Assembly (NCBI GenBank): GCA_963773845.1
Contig: CAVZCU010000012.1
Coordinates: forward strand, 186,001-250,000
Length of the DNA: 64,000 nucleotides
Origin: SIAJ01 sp963773845
GTDB lineage: Bacteria > Planctomycetota > Planctomycetia > Gemmatales > Gemmataceae
Direction of reading: 5' to 3'
The first letter of the stretch is position 1, and the number at the start of each line of letters is the position of its first letter. Under the pieces are notes generated by a model, which did no database searches, was not told the origin of the DNA, and worked only from the letters and a program-made list of their open reading frames with translations. Both the position numbers and the translations under genes were made by a program. Of the stretch, positions 55,017 to 64,000 are shown in pieces.

Positions 55017-56225
55017 ATGCCTTCCTACGAAGAATACGGGTTTCCGAACCGTCCCCGCCGATTCCGGGACTCCCCTGCTCCGTGGGGAGTTGTGCTGGTT
55101 GTCGTCGCGCTACTGATCCTTGGCGGATTGGGAATCGGCTATCTCCTATTTCATGGCGAACATCGAGCGACTCATGATCCGGACGCGAAGCTTCGCGAAG
55201 TGACTCCCCGCGGCGAGCGCGACGCCATCGAGAAAGAGCGCATTCAAGTCTTCAAGGAAATCAGTCCGGGTGTCGTAAATATCGATACTCTGCGAATTCA
55301 GCGGAGCGGCTATACGGGGGTCGCTCAGCGTCAGGGTACCGGCTCCGGTTTCGTTTGGGATAAGGAAGGGCGACTGGTCACCAATTTCCACGTAGTTCGC
55401 GATACGTTGCAGGTTTCGGAATCCGGGGCGATCGGAATCCGGCCGACGGCGACCATTCAAGTCACGATGGCCGATCGGTCGGTCTGGCGGGCACGACTGG
55501 TAGGGGTCGCGCCCGATAGCGATCTTTCCGTCCTGCAAATCGACGCCCCGGCCGATAAGCTGAAGCCCCTGCCGGTCGGCTCATCGAGCGATTTGGAAGT
55601 GGGACAAACGTGCTATGCGATCGGCAATCCATTCGGACAAGCGCTGACCTTTACGCACGGAATCGTAAGCGCGCTGGGCCGCGAGATCGAGTCGCCGACC
55701 GATCAGCCGATCTCGGGAGTCATCCAGACCGATGCGTCATTGAATCCGGGCAATTCGGGCGGGCCGCTGCTCGATCGCGAAGGCCGGCTCATTGGGGTCA
55801 ATTCGGCGATCACCACGCCATCCGGCGGAAACGTCGGACTTGGTTACGCAATTCCGGTCGACACCGTCAATCGTGTGGTGACGGAATTGATCCGCACCGG
55901 CCGGGTCGCGAAGCCGTCCCTCGGAATCATTCCCTTGCGGGAACGCGACACCCGCGCGTTGGGCTATGACCATGGCGTCATGATCGCGGAAGTTCGCAAG
56001 AACAGTGCCGCCGCCAAGGCCGGACTACGCGGTTTTCGCATCGATCCGGAAACCGGCGAACAAGCCCTCGGCGACGTGATCGTCGCAATCGACGGCCAAA
56101 CCGTTGATGACATCGCCGCGATGGAACGCGTGATGACCAAGTTCAAAGTCCAACAAACGGTGACCGTCACCATTCTGCGCGGCAAGCAGAAACGAGACGT
56201 GAAGGTGACGCTGGAAGCGATCTGA
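55017..56225 (+). CDS. HtrA/DegP-like membrane-anchored serine protease
   Basis: A 402-residue envelope protease with an N-terminal membrane helix (VVLVVVALLILGGLGIGYLL). The trypsin-like domain has the full triad: His in LVTNFHVVRD, Asp in VAPDSDLSVLQI and Ser in NPGNSGGPLLDREGRLIGV. One PDZ domain follows (GVMIAEVRKNSAAAKAGLRG, GDVIVAIDGQTVDDIAAMER). GGAG lies upstream of the ATG. It is likely involved in removing misfolded envelope proteins. It may be co-transcribed with the kinase gene. Confidence 0.93.
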   Translation: MPSYEEYGFPNRPRRFRDSPAPWGVVLVVVALLILGGLGIGYLLFHGEHRATHDPDAKLREVTPRGERDAIEKERIQVFKEISPGVVNIDTLRIQRSGYTGVAQRQGTGSGFVWDKEGRLVTNFHVVRDTLQVSESGAIGIRPTATIQVTMADRSVWRARLVGVAPDSDLSVLQIDAPADKLKPLPVGSSSDLEVGQTCYAIGNPFGQALTFTHGIVSALGREIESPTDQPISGVIQTDASLNPGNSGGPLLDREGRLIGVNSAITTPSGGNVGLGYAIPVDTVNRVVTELIRTGRVAKPSLGIIPLRERDTRALGYDHGVMIAEVRKNSAAAKAGLRGFRIDPETGEQALGDVIVAIDGQTVDDIAAMERVMTKFKVQQTVTVTILRGKQKRDVKVTLEAI

Positions 56226-56298
56226 TCTACCCGCGCCGATCATGCGAGACGAATTGGCCGTCCATCTTGCATGAAGGAATCTGTAATCCATTCGCCGG

Positions 56299-57270
56299 TT
56301 ACCACATGACAGCGGCTCGCGGTGGGGGCTTCTTGCCGCGCAGCATAAGCCCCGCCTCGGCGGCCACAGCCGCGGCAGCCAACAAATGCGCCAGGACGGC
56401 CAGTTTCAACCAGGGCGTCGTTCTGAGATAGAAGCCGCCCTTGACCCGGGCTACGCTGATTTCCCAGCGCTGCATCTTCTCCGGCGTGTTCTGCTCGGCC
56501 TTCTTTTCGGGGAATTCTTCGTCGATTTTGGCATTGAGTGCGTGCTGAAGTCCGAAGCCGGATGCCCATTGAGCCAGGAGGAATAGGAGAACGAGCATCG
56601 CCAACGCGCCCAGAATCGCTGGCCGGAACTTCCAGATCGGGTCAACGCCGTCGGGGAGTTTCAACTTGACAAGGTCGACAATCGGGCCAGCCAACGCCAA
56701 TAGCAAAGTTGGGAACAAAAGTAGAAGGTACGGGAGCAGCCAAAGGTTGGAGTGGGCTCGATTCTCCAGGTCATCGCCCATCTTCAACAGATCGTCGGAG
56801 ACAGGGTCCCGGCTGACCCAACCCAGAAGCGCCTGCCAAGCATTCTGTGTGTAAGCGGGATAACCCGCCGGATACATTCCCGTCCACGGAAAAAACGTTA
56901 GCACGAATGCGAGAAACAGTGCGCCCGCGGGTATCCAGCGGACTACCTTGGGCTCGAGCGGCGCCGATGCCATGTGGGCGTAACCGGACATCTCGCGGTC
57001 CGGCGCAGGCAACTGCGGAAGGACGGTGGGCTCCGGATGGGGCCAGGAATCGGCGCCTTCGGTGACATATGTCTCCGGTACAGGCGGTGGAACCGGCGCA
57101 TTCGGTGCCGTCGGTGCAACCGTTGTGGGCTGAGTCGCCGGAGCTGGCGTCGGTGTAAAAAGTTGGGGCGCGGCGAATTGCTGGTTGCACTCTGGGCAGT
57201 TGACCGCCTTGCCGGCCTCGCTGTCCGCAACCGTGATCGCCTTTTGACAGTACGGACAGAGTAATCGCAT
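56299..57270 (-). CDS. zinc-ribbon multi-pass membrane protein
   Basis: A 323-residue protein starting MRLLCPYCQKAITVADSEAG and NCPECNQQF, a CPxC-x(n)-CPxC zinc ribbon of the MJ0042 type. A long Pro/Thr-rich linker leads to about four membrane helices: VRWIPAGALFLAFVLTFFPW, LWLLPYLLLLFPTLLLALAG, LGALAMLVLLFLLAQWASGF and LKLAVLAHLLAAAAVAAEAG. This layout is common in planctomycete genomes and its function is unknown. Confidence 0.82.
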   Translation of the reverse strand: MRLLCPYCQKAITVADSEAGKAVNCPECNQQFAAPQLFTPTPAPATQPTTVAPTAPNAPVPPPVPETYVTEGADSWPHPEPTVLPQLPAPDREMSGYAHMASAPLEPKVVRWIPAGALFLAFVLTFFPWTGMYPAGYPAYTQNAWQALLGWVSRDPVSDDLLKMGDDLENRAHSNLWLLPYLLLLFPTLLLALAGPIVDLVKLKLPDGVDPIWKFRPAILGALAMLVLLFLLAQWASGFGLQHALNAKIDEEFPEKKAEQNTPEKMQRWEISVARVKGGFYLRTTPWLKLAVLAHLLAAAAVAAEAGLMLRGKKPPPRAAVMW

Positions 57271-57325
57271 ATGGGAGATATAGTTAGGGAATTGGCGGGT
57301 TCGCCTTTACACGCTGTATTCTAAC

Positions 57326-58204
57326 CTATCCTCCCACTTCGCGCAGTGCAGTCGGCAGGTAAGTCAACAGATCGGTTGCGATCAAGGCGGCATGCCCGAC
57401 ACGCTCGGCGGCCAAATCGCCGGCCCGGCCATGCGCCCATGTGCCAAGAACGGCGGCATCGAACACATCGAGCTTTTGTCCTACCAGCGCCGCGATAAGC
57501 CCCGTCAGCACATCACCGGTGCCCCCGGTGGCCATACCGGGATTACCTGTCGTGTTGCGATAAAGTCGGCGGCCATCCGTGACCAGCGTTCCATGTCCTT
57601 TCAGAACCAGCGTCACATCGAAGCGGGCGGCGTATTCCAACGCGATGTCCTGGCGCTGTGCCTGAATCTCCGCGCTGGTTCGACCCGTGAGCCGAGCAAA
57701 CTCGCCGGGGTGCGGCGTGACGACCACCGGCGCATGGCGAGTGCGCCAGAGATCTCGGGGCAATTTGGCGAGGGCATTCAAACCGTCGGCATCGACGATC
57801 AGTGGCTTTCCAGCCCGACCAAATAATGTCGCGAGCAAATTGGGCATCGCTTCCGACTCGCCGAGACCCGGACCGATAGCGACAACATCCGCCCACCGGA
57901 CTAGCTCGATGAGTTCGTCACTGGCAGACGCCGCAAATCGGCCGCGTAAATCCTGGGCAAGCGGCGTGGTCAAATAGCAAGGATTGCCGGCAGCAACCGT
58001 CGGGAGAATCTCGCCGGGAACCGCCAGTTGAACCAAACCGGCGCCACCGCGCAGACAGGCGGAGCCGCTCAGTATTGCCGCCCCGCTCATACCTCGGCTT
58101 CCAGCCACGATCAGGACGCGACCGAAATCTCCCTTATGAGCATCCGCCGCTCGGGCGGGGAGATTGGGCACGGCAATCGACGTATCTGGCGCGGGCTGGC
58201 TCAC
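57326..58204 (-). CDS. nnrD: ADP/ATP-dependent NAD(P)H-hydrate dehydratase (NnrD)
   Basis: About 292 residues from a GTG at 58204; the frame is open to 58333 but the longer N-terminus is not conserved-looking. The enzyme repairs hydrated NAD(P)H. Motifs are KGDFGRVLIVAGSRGMSGAA, AVAIGPGLGES-like VVAIGPGLGESEAMPN, LIVDADGLNAL, VVVTPHPGEFARLTG, LVLKGHGTLVTDGRRLYRNT and the ATP/ADP-site block GNPGMATGGTGDVLTGLIAA. The epimerase domain found in bifunctional versions is absent. Confidence 0.9.
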   Translation of the reverse strand: MSQPAPDTSIAVPNLPARAADAHKGDFGRVLIVAGSRGMSGAAILSGSACLRGGAGLVQLAVPGEILPTVAAGNPCYLTTPLAQDLRGRFAASASDELIELVRWADVVAIGPGLGESEAMPNLLATLFGRAGKPLIVDADGLNALAKLPRDLWRTRHAPVVVTPHPGEFARLTGRTSAEIQAQRQDIALEYAARFDVTLVLKGHGTLVTDGRRLYRNTTGNPGMATGGTGDVLTGLIAALVGQKLDVFDAAVLGTWAHGRAGDLAAERVGHAALIATDLLTYLPTALREVGG

Positions 58205-58392
58205 AAGAAAGACCAAAGGGGAAAGATGGGCGAGATCGTTGTCAGTTGATTGTAGCAATGAATGTTGTGACTTCGCGAGTTTACTTACCGGCGGCTCGCC
58301 TTGACAAATCCACCCAGTTTGGAGATTGGGCACGTTGGGAAGCCATTCGGGGCGAGGGGAAACCCTCGTCCCATTAATGTCAGGAAGACGCC

Positions 58393-60070
58393 ATGCGCTG
58401 GGCCAATTGGATTCTTCGCACGTTCAAGCCGTCGAGGCGAACTCTTTGCCGGCGGCCCAGCCTGCAGTTTCTCGAGGAGCGGGCCGTTCCGGCAGCGATG
58501 GCGCCCAAGCCTCCACTGCCTGAAGTGACCGGCCGAATCTGGCGCAGACCTGAACGCGAATGGACTGCAGGATACCCGCGAACCGGGCATTCCATTCGTT
58601 GTGGTGCAACTCTACCAGGGTGACAAGCTGGCTGGCACTACCTCGACCGATTATCTTGGCTCCTATCGATTCAACTTGTGGAACGTCAACAACGGCACCA
58701 GCAATCCGGATGACGACGGAATTCAGGCGAATACGGCATACGAGATTCGCATCGTCGGCTCTCAGACTGCCTTATCAGGTCTTAAGCCGACCATTTCCGC
58801 ACCGGGACAGGCCGGCAGCGATGAGCTGCGAGACTCCGATTTCACGCCGAACGCGACCGGCGCCATTCTCGATTTCACGACGACGACCGACGAGCATTAT
58901 CTGAATCTCGATGGCGGATTCGCTCGAACGGGATCGATCGGCGACTTGATCTGGCTGGACGCCAATAACAACGGCCGCAAGGACGCGAAAGAAAAAGGCA
59001 TCGCCGGCGTAACTGTTCGCCTATTGGACGAAACGAGCGGAAATGAGGTGGCGAACACAACGACGGCCGCCGATGGTTCCTACCGTTTCGAGGACTTGTT
59101 GCCCGGATCCTACGTGGTCCAGATTGCCGACTCCAACTTCGTGGCCGGCGGGGTCCTGTTTGGCTGCGCGAGCAGCACGGGCAAGCCCGGTCAAATCACC
59201 GGACTCTATGAAGGAGCAGGTGTCCCCGACCCCAATATCGCGAAGACCAATGGCGTGGATCACGGATTCGCGGACGGGGGTGTCGTCCAGAGTCTCGCCG
59301 TGAATGTCGGCACGAAGAGCGGTGGCAGCAAGTCCGTTGACTTTGGGTTCTTCCGCTCCTCGGGGCTATCGGGCCGTGTGTACGTTGACCAGAACGGCAA
59401 TGGGCATATTGATCCGGAGGACATGAACGGGCTGAAAAACGTCCGCGTCTTCGCTGCCGGTCCAGCCGGCGTTTTTAGTACGTTTACCGATTCCGACGGC
59501 AACTACGACTTCGCTAACCTGCCCGCGGGCAGCTACAACATCACGCTGCCATCGCAGCCGGCAGGCTACAAGCGGAGCACGCCCAACATCGTGACGACCG
59601 GCCTGCCGCTCGGAGAAATGGCCCACGTCAATTTTGGCGAAGCGCAGACAGTCGATCTGCGCATCCGGCAATCCGCGACTCCGGCGATTATCGGGGTCGG
59701 TGGCATCATCCAGATCACTTACCGCGTCACCAACCTTGGCGCCAAGGACGCTACCGGAGTAAATCTGAACGCGTTCTTGCCCGCCGCCTTCAAGTTCCTT
59801 TCGGTTGATGCAGGCAATGCGACCTACGACGCGATCACGCAATCGGCGACGATCGGCACGGTCGCCCCGGGCCAAGAGGTGGTAATCAAAGTCCGCGCCC
59901 ATGTGATCCGTGCCGGTTCCTTCCGCTTACGAGCCACGGCAACGGCAAATGAGACGGAAGACAATCTCGCCAACAATCAGTCGATTGTGTGGGTTGCGAC
60001 TCCATCCGCGGTGATTCCGGCAGCGATCGGCGGTAGCCTCAACTGGCTCCTCGGTTCGGCGCATCATTGA
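58393..60070 (+). CDS. SdrD-like surface protein with planctomycete N-terminus, frameshifted
   Basis: The start (58393) encodes a short basic leader with LQFLEERAVPAA, the N-terminal motif seen on many exported planctomycete proteins. After about residue 50 the frame is wrong; the correct continuation, ADLNANGLQDTREPGIPFVV and then VQLYQGDKLAGTTSTDYLGS, joins the long open frame at 58601. One extra base near 58541-58546 explains this. Two SdrD-type B domains follow (GSIGDLIWLDANNNGRKDAK; GLSGRVYVDQNGNGHIDPED), with Asp-rich calcium-binding loops, and a C-terminal DUF11-like domain (ITYRVTNLGAKDATGVNLNA). Likely an extracellular or surface protein. Confidence 0.82.
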
Positions 60071-60796
60071 TGCACTTCGTCCAGTAAAGGCAGCAATTCG
60101 GTCATTCCGCCAATTCGATCGGGGATCGGGGTCGCGAACCGCGGCCCGCTTTATTGACGGCTGCGCGGTCAATGTCCCGCCGAGGAACTGAGGATTAGGA
60201 GTCAGAGAACGAAAGCCAGATGCTCGCCGGGCCGCTTCTGGTCCTACTCCTTCTCTTGATCTTGCTCTTACTCCTCATCTTACTCCGACTCTGCTTCGCA
60301 GCGGATCTCCGTTGTGACGCATTGGCAACGCAGCGGTCAACATATGTATTGGCGCAGCAGGAAGAGTGGCCCATTCGTTGCGCACACTCCCACACCCTTT
60401 TGCAACGAATTTACACTTTTTTGCAACGAAACAGGTCAATTCTGCAACGAAATTGCAACGAACCACGGATTCGGGCCATCTGCGGGCGAGCCGCGCCACC
60501 GTTCTGGCGTGCCGAAGTCGACTTTGCCTTCCCATTGGGCTGTATGGATCGTGCCGCCCATCAGGACGCAAGACCCCCGGGACTGCTATCAATGATCATT
60601 GTCCATTGCTATATAAGCTACGTCTCTTATTCGCGTTTGGCAGTCAGACGCGGGCGGCCGGTGTGCCCAGCTGAATCATCACCCAATCGCCGACAACTGC
60701 AATTCGACGAGATTGAACGAGAATCCACTGGCGAAGCCTTCGCCAGGCTCGTTATGATCATTTCTCGATTTTGTTTGTCACGTTTCCGTGTGACTC
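60071..60796 (+). other. long intergenic region with repeats upstream of the ECF sigma gene
   Basis: About 725 bases with no convincing gene. A pyrimidine-rich tract lies at about 60225-60295 (repeated CTTACTC/TCTTGCTC units). Phased TGCAACGAA repeats at 60374-60462 are described separately. Open frames on both strands are short, of biased composition or run through the repeats, and none shows a family motif. Confidence 0.5.
60374..60462. repeat. helically phased TGCAACGAA repeats
   Basis: Four exact direct copies of TGCAACGAA start at 60401, 60422, 60443 and 60454, with spacings of 21, 21 and 11 bases, close to two, two and one helical turns. An inverted copy with one mismatch (TTCGTTGCG) is at 60374-60382. 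The pattern fits a cooperative protein-binding site on one face of the helix. It lies about 340 bases upstream of the ECF sigma gene. Confidence 0.75.
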
Positions 60797-60808
60797 GTGG
60801 GTAATGTA

Positions 60809-61441
60809 ATGGCGGCGCTTTCGCCCGAGGGTAGCTCGGCCCATACCGAACGACTGCTGGGCCGCATCGCGCGGGGAGATCCCAATGCGGTCGGTGAGCT
60901 GCTCGCCCACCACCGACGCGCCTTGCGCGATTTCGTGAATGTCCATCTGGATGGCGCCCTGCGCAAGCGTCTCGATGCCTCGGACGTGGTCCAGGAGACG
61001 CACCTGGTGATTCTCAAGCGCTTGCCCGAATTCCTGAAACGTCGGCCGATGGAATTTCGGCTTTGGGTCTAGTGCACCGCTCGCGAGCGATTGGCCAACG
61101 CACGCCGCGATCATCGCGCCCAATGCCGGGACGTCGATCGGGAAGTGGAACTGCCGGATCGATCGTCCGTCCTACTGGCCCGCAAGATCGTTTGCACACA
61201 ACGGAGTCCCCGAGAACAGGCCCAGGCCAATGAATTGGCCGAGCGACTGGCGAACGCCGTCGCGAATCTCCCGTTTCGTTACCGGGAGATTTTGCTCTTC
61301 CGCCAAGTCCAAGGGCTATCGAATGATGAAGCCGCGACGGTTCTGGGCATCAAGCCGGACGCGGCGAAGCAGAGATATGGCCGGGCGTTGTACCGAGTGC
61401 AACAGGTCCTGAAGCAGCCAAAGAGTTCGGAACGATCGTGA
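60809..61441 (+). pseudogene. ECF-type RNA polymerase sigma factor with in-frame amber codon
   Basis: The first part has region 2: LLAHHRRALRDFVNVHLDGA, then RLDASDVVQETHLVILKRLP and MEFRLWV, followed by TAG at 61070-61072. The same frame continues without further stops: CTARERLANARRDHRAQCRD and region 4, LPFRYREILLFRQVQGLSND, then EAATVLGIKPDAAKQRYGRA. A CAG (Gln) codon would restore the gene with one base change. The stop overlaps the kinase GTG start (GTGA), the usual planctomycete pair of ECF sigma and Ser/Thr kinase. ATG 60809 is chosen; a GTG at 60797 is possible. Confidence 0.8.
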
Positions 61442-63095
61442 GAGAATCGTTCGCCGACATCGATTCGAAGCTGGCCGACTTGCTTGCGGACGTCGCCGAC
61501 GATTTCCGTGCGCGCCTGGCCAAAGGCGAGACGCCGTCCGCGGATGAGTATGTCGCCAAATACCCCGACGCGGCCGACGAGATCCGCGGAGTATTGTCAA
61601 TCGTTCGCCTGGCCGTGGGCTTGCAATCGTCGCAAACGCCCGAGCAGGCGAGCACGGCGACTGACCGTCCGCAAGGCGTCGGCACTTCGGTGTCGTCAGG
61701 GCACGAGGAGGTGACCCGGACTGTAATTTCGGAGGAAGTAGCGTCCGCGATGGAGCCGGCGCCAATGCTGACGGACTTTACGCTATTGGGATTTCTTGGG
61801 AAGGGCGGCATGGGCCAGGTCTACCACGTCCGGGATGCGCTGGACCGCGAGTTCGCTCTCAAGGTGATGAAGAGCGGCCAGCTTTCCGAAGCAGGCAAGG
61901 CGCGATTCTGGGACGAAGCCAGGGCGATGGCCAAGCTGGACCACCCGCACGTGGCCCGCATTCACCATTACGGATTGCTCAACGACGAACAGCCGTACTT
62001 TACCATGCCGGTCTATCCGGCAAGCTTGCACGATCGGCTCGCCGAGTATCAGGCCGATCCAAAGAAAGCGATCCGCCTGATGGCCGCGGTCGCCGAAGGC
62101 GTCGGGCATTTGCACGCCCGCGGCTACATCCATCGCGACCTGAAGCCGTTGAACATTCTGATCGACGAAAAAGGCCAGCCAGCCGTGAGCGATTTCGGGC
62201 TGGTAAAGGATGTCTCCGATTCGACGCCCGGCGACCCCCTGCCAGGCGGCGAAGGATCGGCCGAGACCAAGCCGAGCGGCGCCAAGCGCTCACGCACGAT
62301 GGTTGGCGCCGCGGTCGGCACTCGTGCTTACATGTCGCCCGAACAGGCGGCCGGCTTGACCCATCTGGCGAACCCGAAATGGGACGTATGGGCGCTCGGC
62401 GTGATCTTGCACCAGTTGCTGACCGGCCAGCTTCCGAAGTCGTCCGAAGCGCCCGAGCGTTTGCTTGACCCGAAGAAGGCGATCTGCCTGATGGCCGCGG
62501 TCGCCGAAGGCGTCGCCCATTTGCACTTCCGCGGCTACATCCATCGCGACCTGAAGCCGTTGAACATTCTGATCGACGAAAAAGGCCAGCCAGCCGTAAG
62601 CGATTTCGGGCTGGTGAAAGATGTCTCCGATTCGACGCCCGGCGACCCGCTGCCGGGCGGCGAAGGTTCGGCCGAGACCAAGCCGAGCGGCGCCAATCGC
62701 TCGCGCACGATGGTGGCGGCCGCGGTCGGCACTCGTGCTTACATGTCGCCCGAACAGGCGGCCGGGCTGACGCACCTGGCGAATCCGAAATGGGATGTAT
62801 GGGCATCGGCGTGATCTTGCACCAGTTGCTTACCGGCCAGCTTCCCAAGTCTTCCGAAGCGCCCGAGCGCTTACTCGACCCGAACGAGCCCGACAATTTG
62901 CCGCCGTCGAAGATCAAGCCGGGGCTGGATCCGAAGCTGGAGCGGATTTTGCGGAAGTGCTTGGCGCGGGAGGAGAGGGTGAGGTTTGCGGATGCGTATG
63001 AGGTCGCTCGATTGCTGCGGGGACTGCTCCCTCGTCGGCGAATGGTCCCGCGCTCGTCGCCACAAGCGTCGGTGTCAGTGCGATTGTTGCCCTAG
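61438..63095 (+). CDS. serine/threonine protein kinase with internal duplication, frameshifted
   Basis: The N-terminal region (DLLADVADDFRARLAKGETP, then YPDAADEIRGVL) is the usual extension of ECF-linked planctomycete kinases. The kinase domain starts LLGFLGKGGMGQVYHV with Lys in FALKVMKSG. The segment from YIHRDLKPLNILIDEKGQPA through DFG to GVILHQLLTGQLPKSSEAPE occurs twice in tandem (137-residue unit), giving two catalytic loops but one ATP-binding lobe. Soon after the second copy's WDVWA the frame is lost at about 62806; the rest (LDPNEPDNLPPSKIKPGLDP, then LERILRKCLAREERVRFADA) continues in another frame to 63095. A membrane helix appears in a third frame near 63050-63100. Confidence 0.8.
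62056..62876 (+). repeat. 411-bp tandem duplication inside the kinase gene
   Basis: Copy 1 is 62056-62466 and copy 2 is 62467-62876, one base shorter because of the deletion near 62806. The copies are nearly identical but differ at scattered positions, several of them synonymous (for example GTG to GTA in the codon before SDFG). This divergence makes a simple assembly duplication less likely. Confidence 0.85.
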
Positions 63096-63105
63096 CATAT
63101 GGGGG

Positions 63106-63874
63106 ATGAGCCAAGCCGGTTTGATTGGCCGGCCAAGGGACCCGGAGCATTGGTTCCGACTCGATCGCGAAGCCCTTCAGGCCAATAAGCCGGTCGAATA
63201 TGACCCGGCGAAGAGGCTGCCGCAGGGTGCCTACAAGCTCGTCAACGCCGGAGGTTCATTCAAGCCAACCGTTGACGACGATACCAACGGAATCCGGATG
63301 GCGACAACCGACACTATCCTGATGGTCCTTCTCGATGACCCGGGAATTCAAAGTTATGAATTCTCGGCCGAGGTCTCACAGCGACTGGCGAATCCCAATT
63401 CGCAGGTCGGGATCTTTACGTGCCTGCACACGATCCAATCCATCGAAGCGCCGCGCCTCAATTACATCGGCCTAACCGCCTGCCTGGATACGCCGGAGGG
63501 CAACTCGGGAAAGTATGCATTGAACTACAACAGCATGTTTCCGGGCGACCCAAGGCGGGCCAATTCGAAAACGGTCATCTCCAGTGTACCGCTGAGACAG
63601 AGCCGGTTTAGGTTGACGCGCGGACGAACCGGGCGGGTGGGTGAAGCTGACCGCCCAGGTGAGAGCAGGCAGAGCCGATTGGGTGTTTCCGGACGAGAAG
63701 AAATACATGCTTCCAATTCCTCCGCCGCCTGATTTGCTAAATGCAATGACCACGATTAGCCGCCCAAGGCTCGGTCAAGTCATCGGAGTCCCCGGGCGCG
63801 GCGGTGTGGGCCTGTACGTGCAGAATTCGTCCTGCGTGTTCCGAAACATTGCGGTTCGCCCGTTAAATGAGTAA
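63106..63874 (+). pseudogene. C-terminal sensor/LamG-like part of the kinase, frameshifted
   Basis: Two frames cover it. The first (from 63106) has RDPEHWFRLDREALQANKPV, then KLVNAGGSFKPTVDDDTNGI and SYEFSAEVSQRLANPNSQVG; the second (about 63641-63874) has WVKLTAQVRAG-like residues, then LGQVIGVPGRGGVGLYVQNS and CVFRNIAVRPLNE with a stop. Together they look like the extracellular beta-sandwich domain that ends many ECF-linked planctomycete kinases. It is separated from the kinase body by frameshifts at about 63090-63110 and broken again near 63600-63640, so it is probably the 3' part of one damaged gene rather than a separate one. Confidence 0.6.
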
Positions 63875-64000
63875 CGCTTATTCGAATCTCCGCAGGCTAA
63901 TTCCGAAGGAGTTGTACTTTGCGACCCGGAGATGGAACCACCATGGGACGAGTTCGGCGACTCTGGTCGCCGTGGCTAGCGAATTACCCATTCTGAGTTC
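63875..64000 (+). other. right-edge sequence without a recognisable gene
   Basis: Only 126 bases remain after the kinase fragment. A very short open frame begins at an ATG near 63942 but stops after 17 codons. Nothing else is visible. Confidence 0.4.

Noticed and set aside
60225..60295. Pyrimidine-rich tract as a microsatellite or leucine-rich coding segment.
   Set aside because: The units are irregular and the encoded Leu-rich stretch has no start site or membrane-protein context; it is noted only as low-complexity sequence.
60275..60592. Minus-strand ORF of 105 codons over the TGCAACGAA repeats.
   Set aside because: Its repeated Phe-Val-Ala segments come from the DNA repeats; there is no ribosome-binding site or family motif, so it is treated as non-coding.
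62000..62917. Long minus-strand ORF of 305 codons opposite the kinase.
   Set aside because: It is Arg/Ser/Pro-rich antisense translation of the duplicated kinase segment, a typical shadow frame in high-GC DNA.

Overview
The window looks like a chromosomal segment of a flagellated planctomycete, most probably near the Gemmataceae. The evidence is a high-GC sequence, a flagellar regulon arranged as several long operons, an ECF sigma factor directly followed by a Ser/Thr kinase, a surface protein with the LEERAVPA-type N-terminus usual in that group, a zinc-ribbon membrane protein and a Tat-exported ceramidase-like hydrolase. The placement is inferred from gene content; no marker gene such as 16S rRNA is present, and I saw no tRNA, rRNA or CRISPR array.

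Layout. 1-1.4 kb: three tandem DUF421/YetF-like membrane genes. 1.5-19.3 kb (minus strand): one nearly continuous flagellar basal-body, export and switch operon, in transcription order flgB-flgC-fliE-fliF-fliG-fliH-fliI-fliJ-(MotE-like)-fliO-fliP-fliQ-fliR-flhB-flhA-fliA, then a 55-residue CxC protein, two lipoproteins, fliL, fliM, fliN and a second FliO-like gene. 19.5-21.1 kb (plus): a FliK-like protein and a free-standing FlhB C-terminal domain. 21.1-29.0 kb (minus): receiver-HDOD protein, fliS, fliD, flagellin, an IS4-type insertion sequence and flgM. 29.2-39.3 kb (plus): a TPR protein with an STN-like segment, then flgF-flgG-flgA-flgH-flgI-flgJ-flgN-flgK-flgL. 39.3-46.3 kb: a HEAT-repeat protein (minus), motA-motB, a secreted helical-repeat protein, fliK-flgD-flgE and a terminator. 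46.4-64 kb: accessory genes, namely a transglutaminase/alpha-beta hydrolase fusion, exopolysaccharide glycosyltransferases, a ceramidase-like enzyme, a receptor-type Ser/Thr kinase, an HtrA protease, NnrD, an SdrD-like surface protein and an ECF sigma/kinase module.

The flagellar set covers the MS/C ring, export gate and ATPase, rod, P and L rings, hook, junction, cap, filament, chaperones, stator, sigma-28 and anti-sigma-28. The flagellin gene has a good sigma-28 promoter candidate, and weaker matches lie ahead of flgM and flgB. FlhF, FlhG, FliW and CsrA are not seen here. Unusual points are a MotB with no OmpA-type peptidoglycan-binding domain, two FliO-like genes, two FliK-like genes, and several unrecognised genes inside the fli operon.

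About fifteen genes carry a single-base frameshift, often in a short homopolymer, and the ECF sigma gene has an in-frame amber codon. Because even flgE, flhA, fliM and fliG are hit, uncorrected sequencing indels are the simplest explanation, but real decay cannot be excluded from the sequence alone. Frameshifted genes are annotated over their whole intended span, with the break point given.
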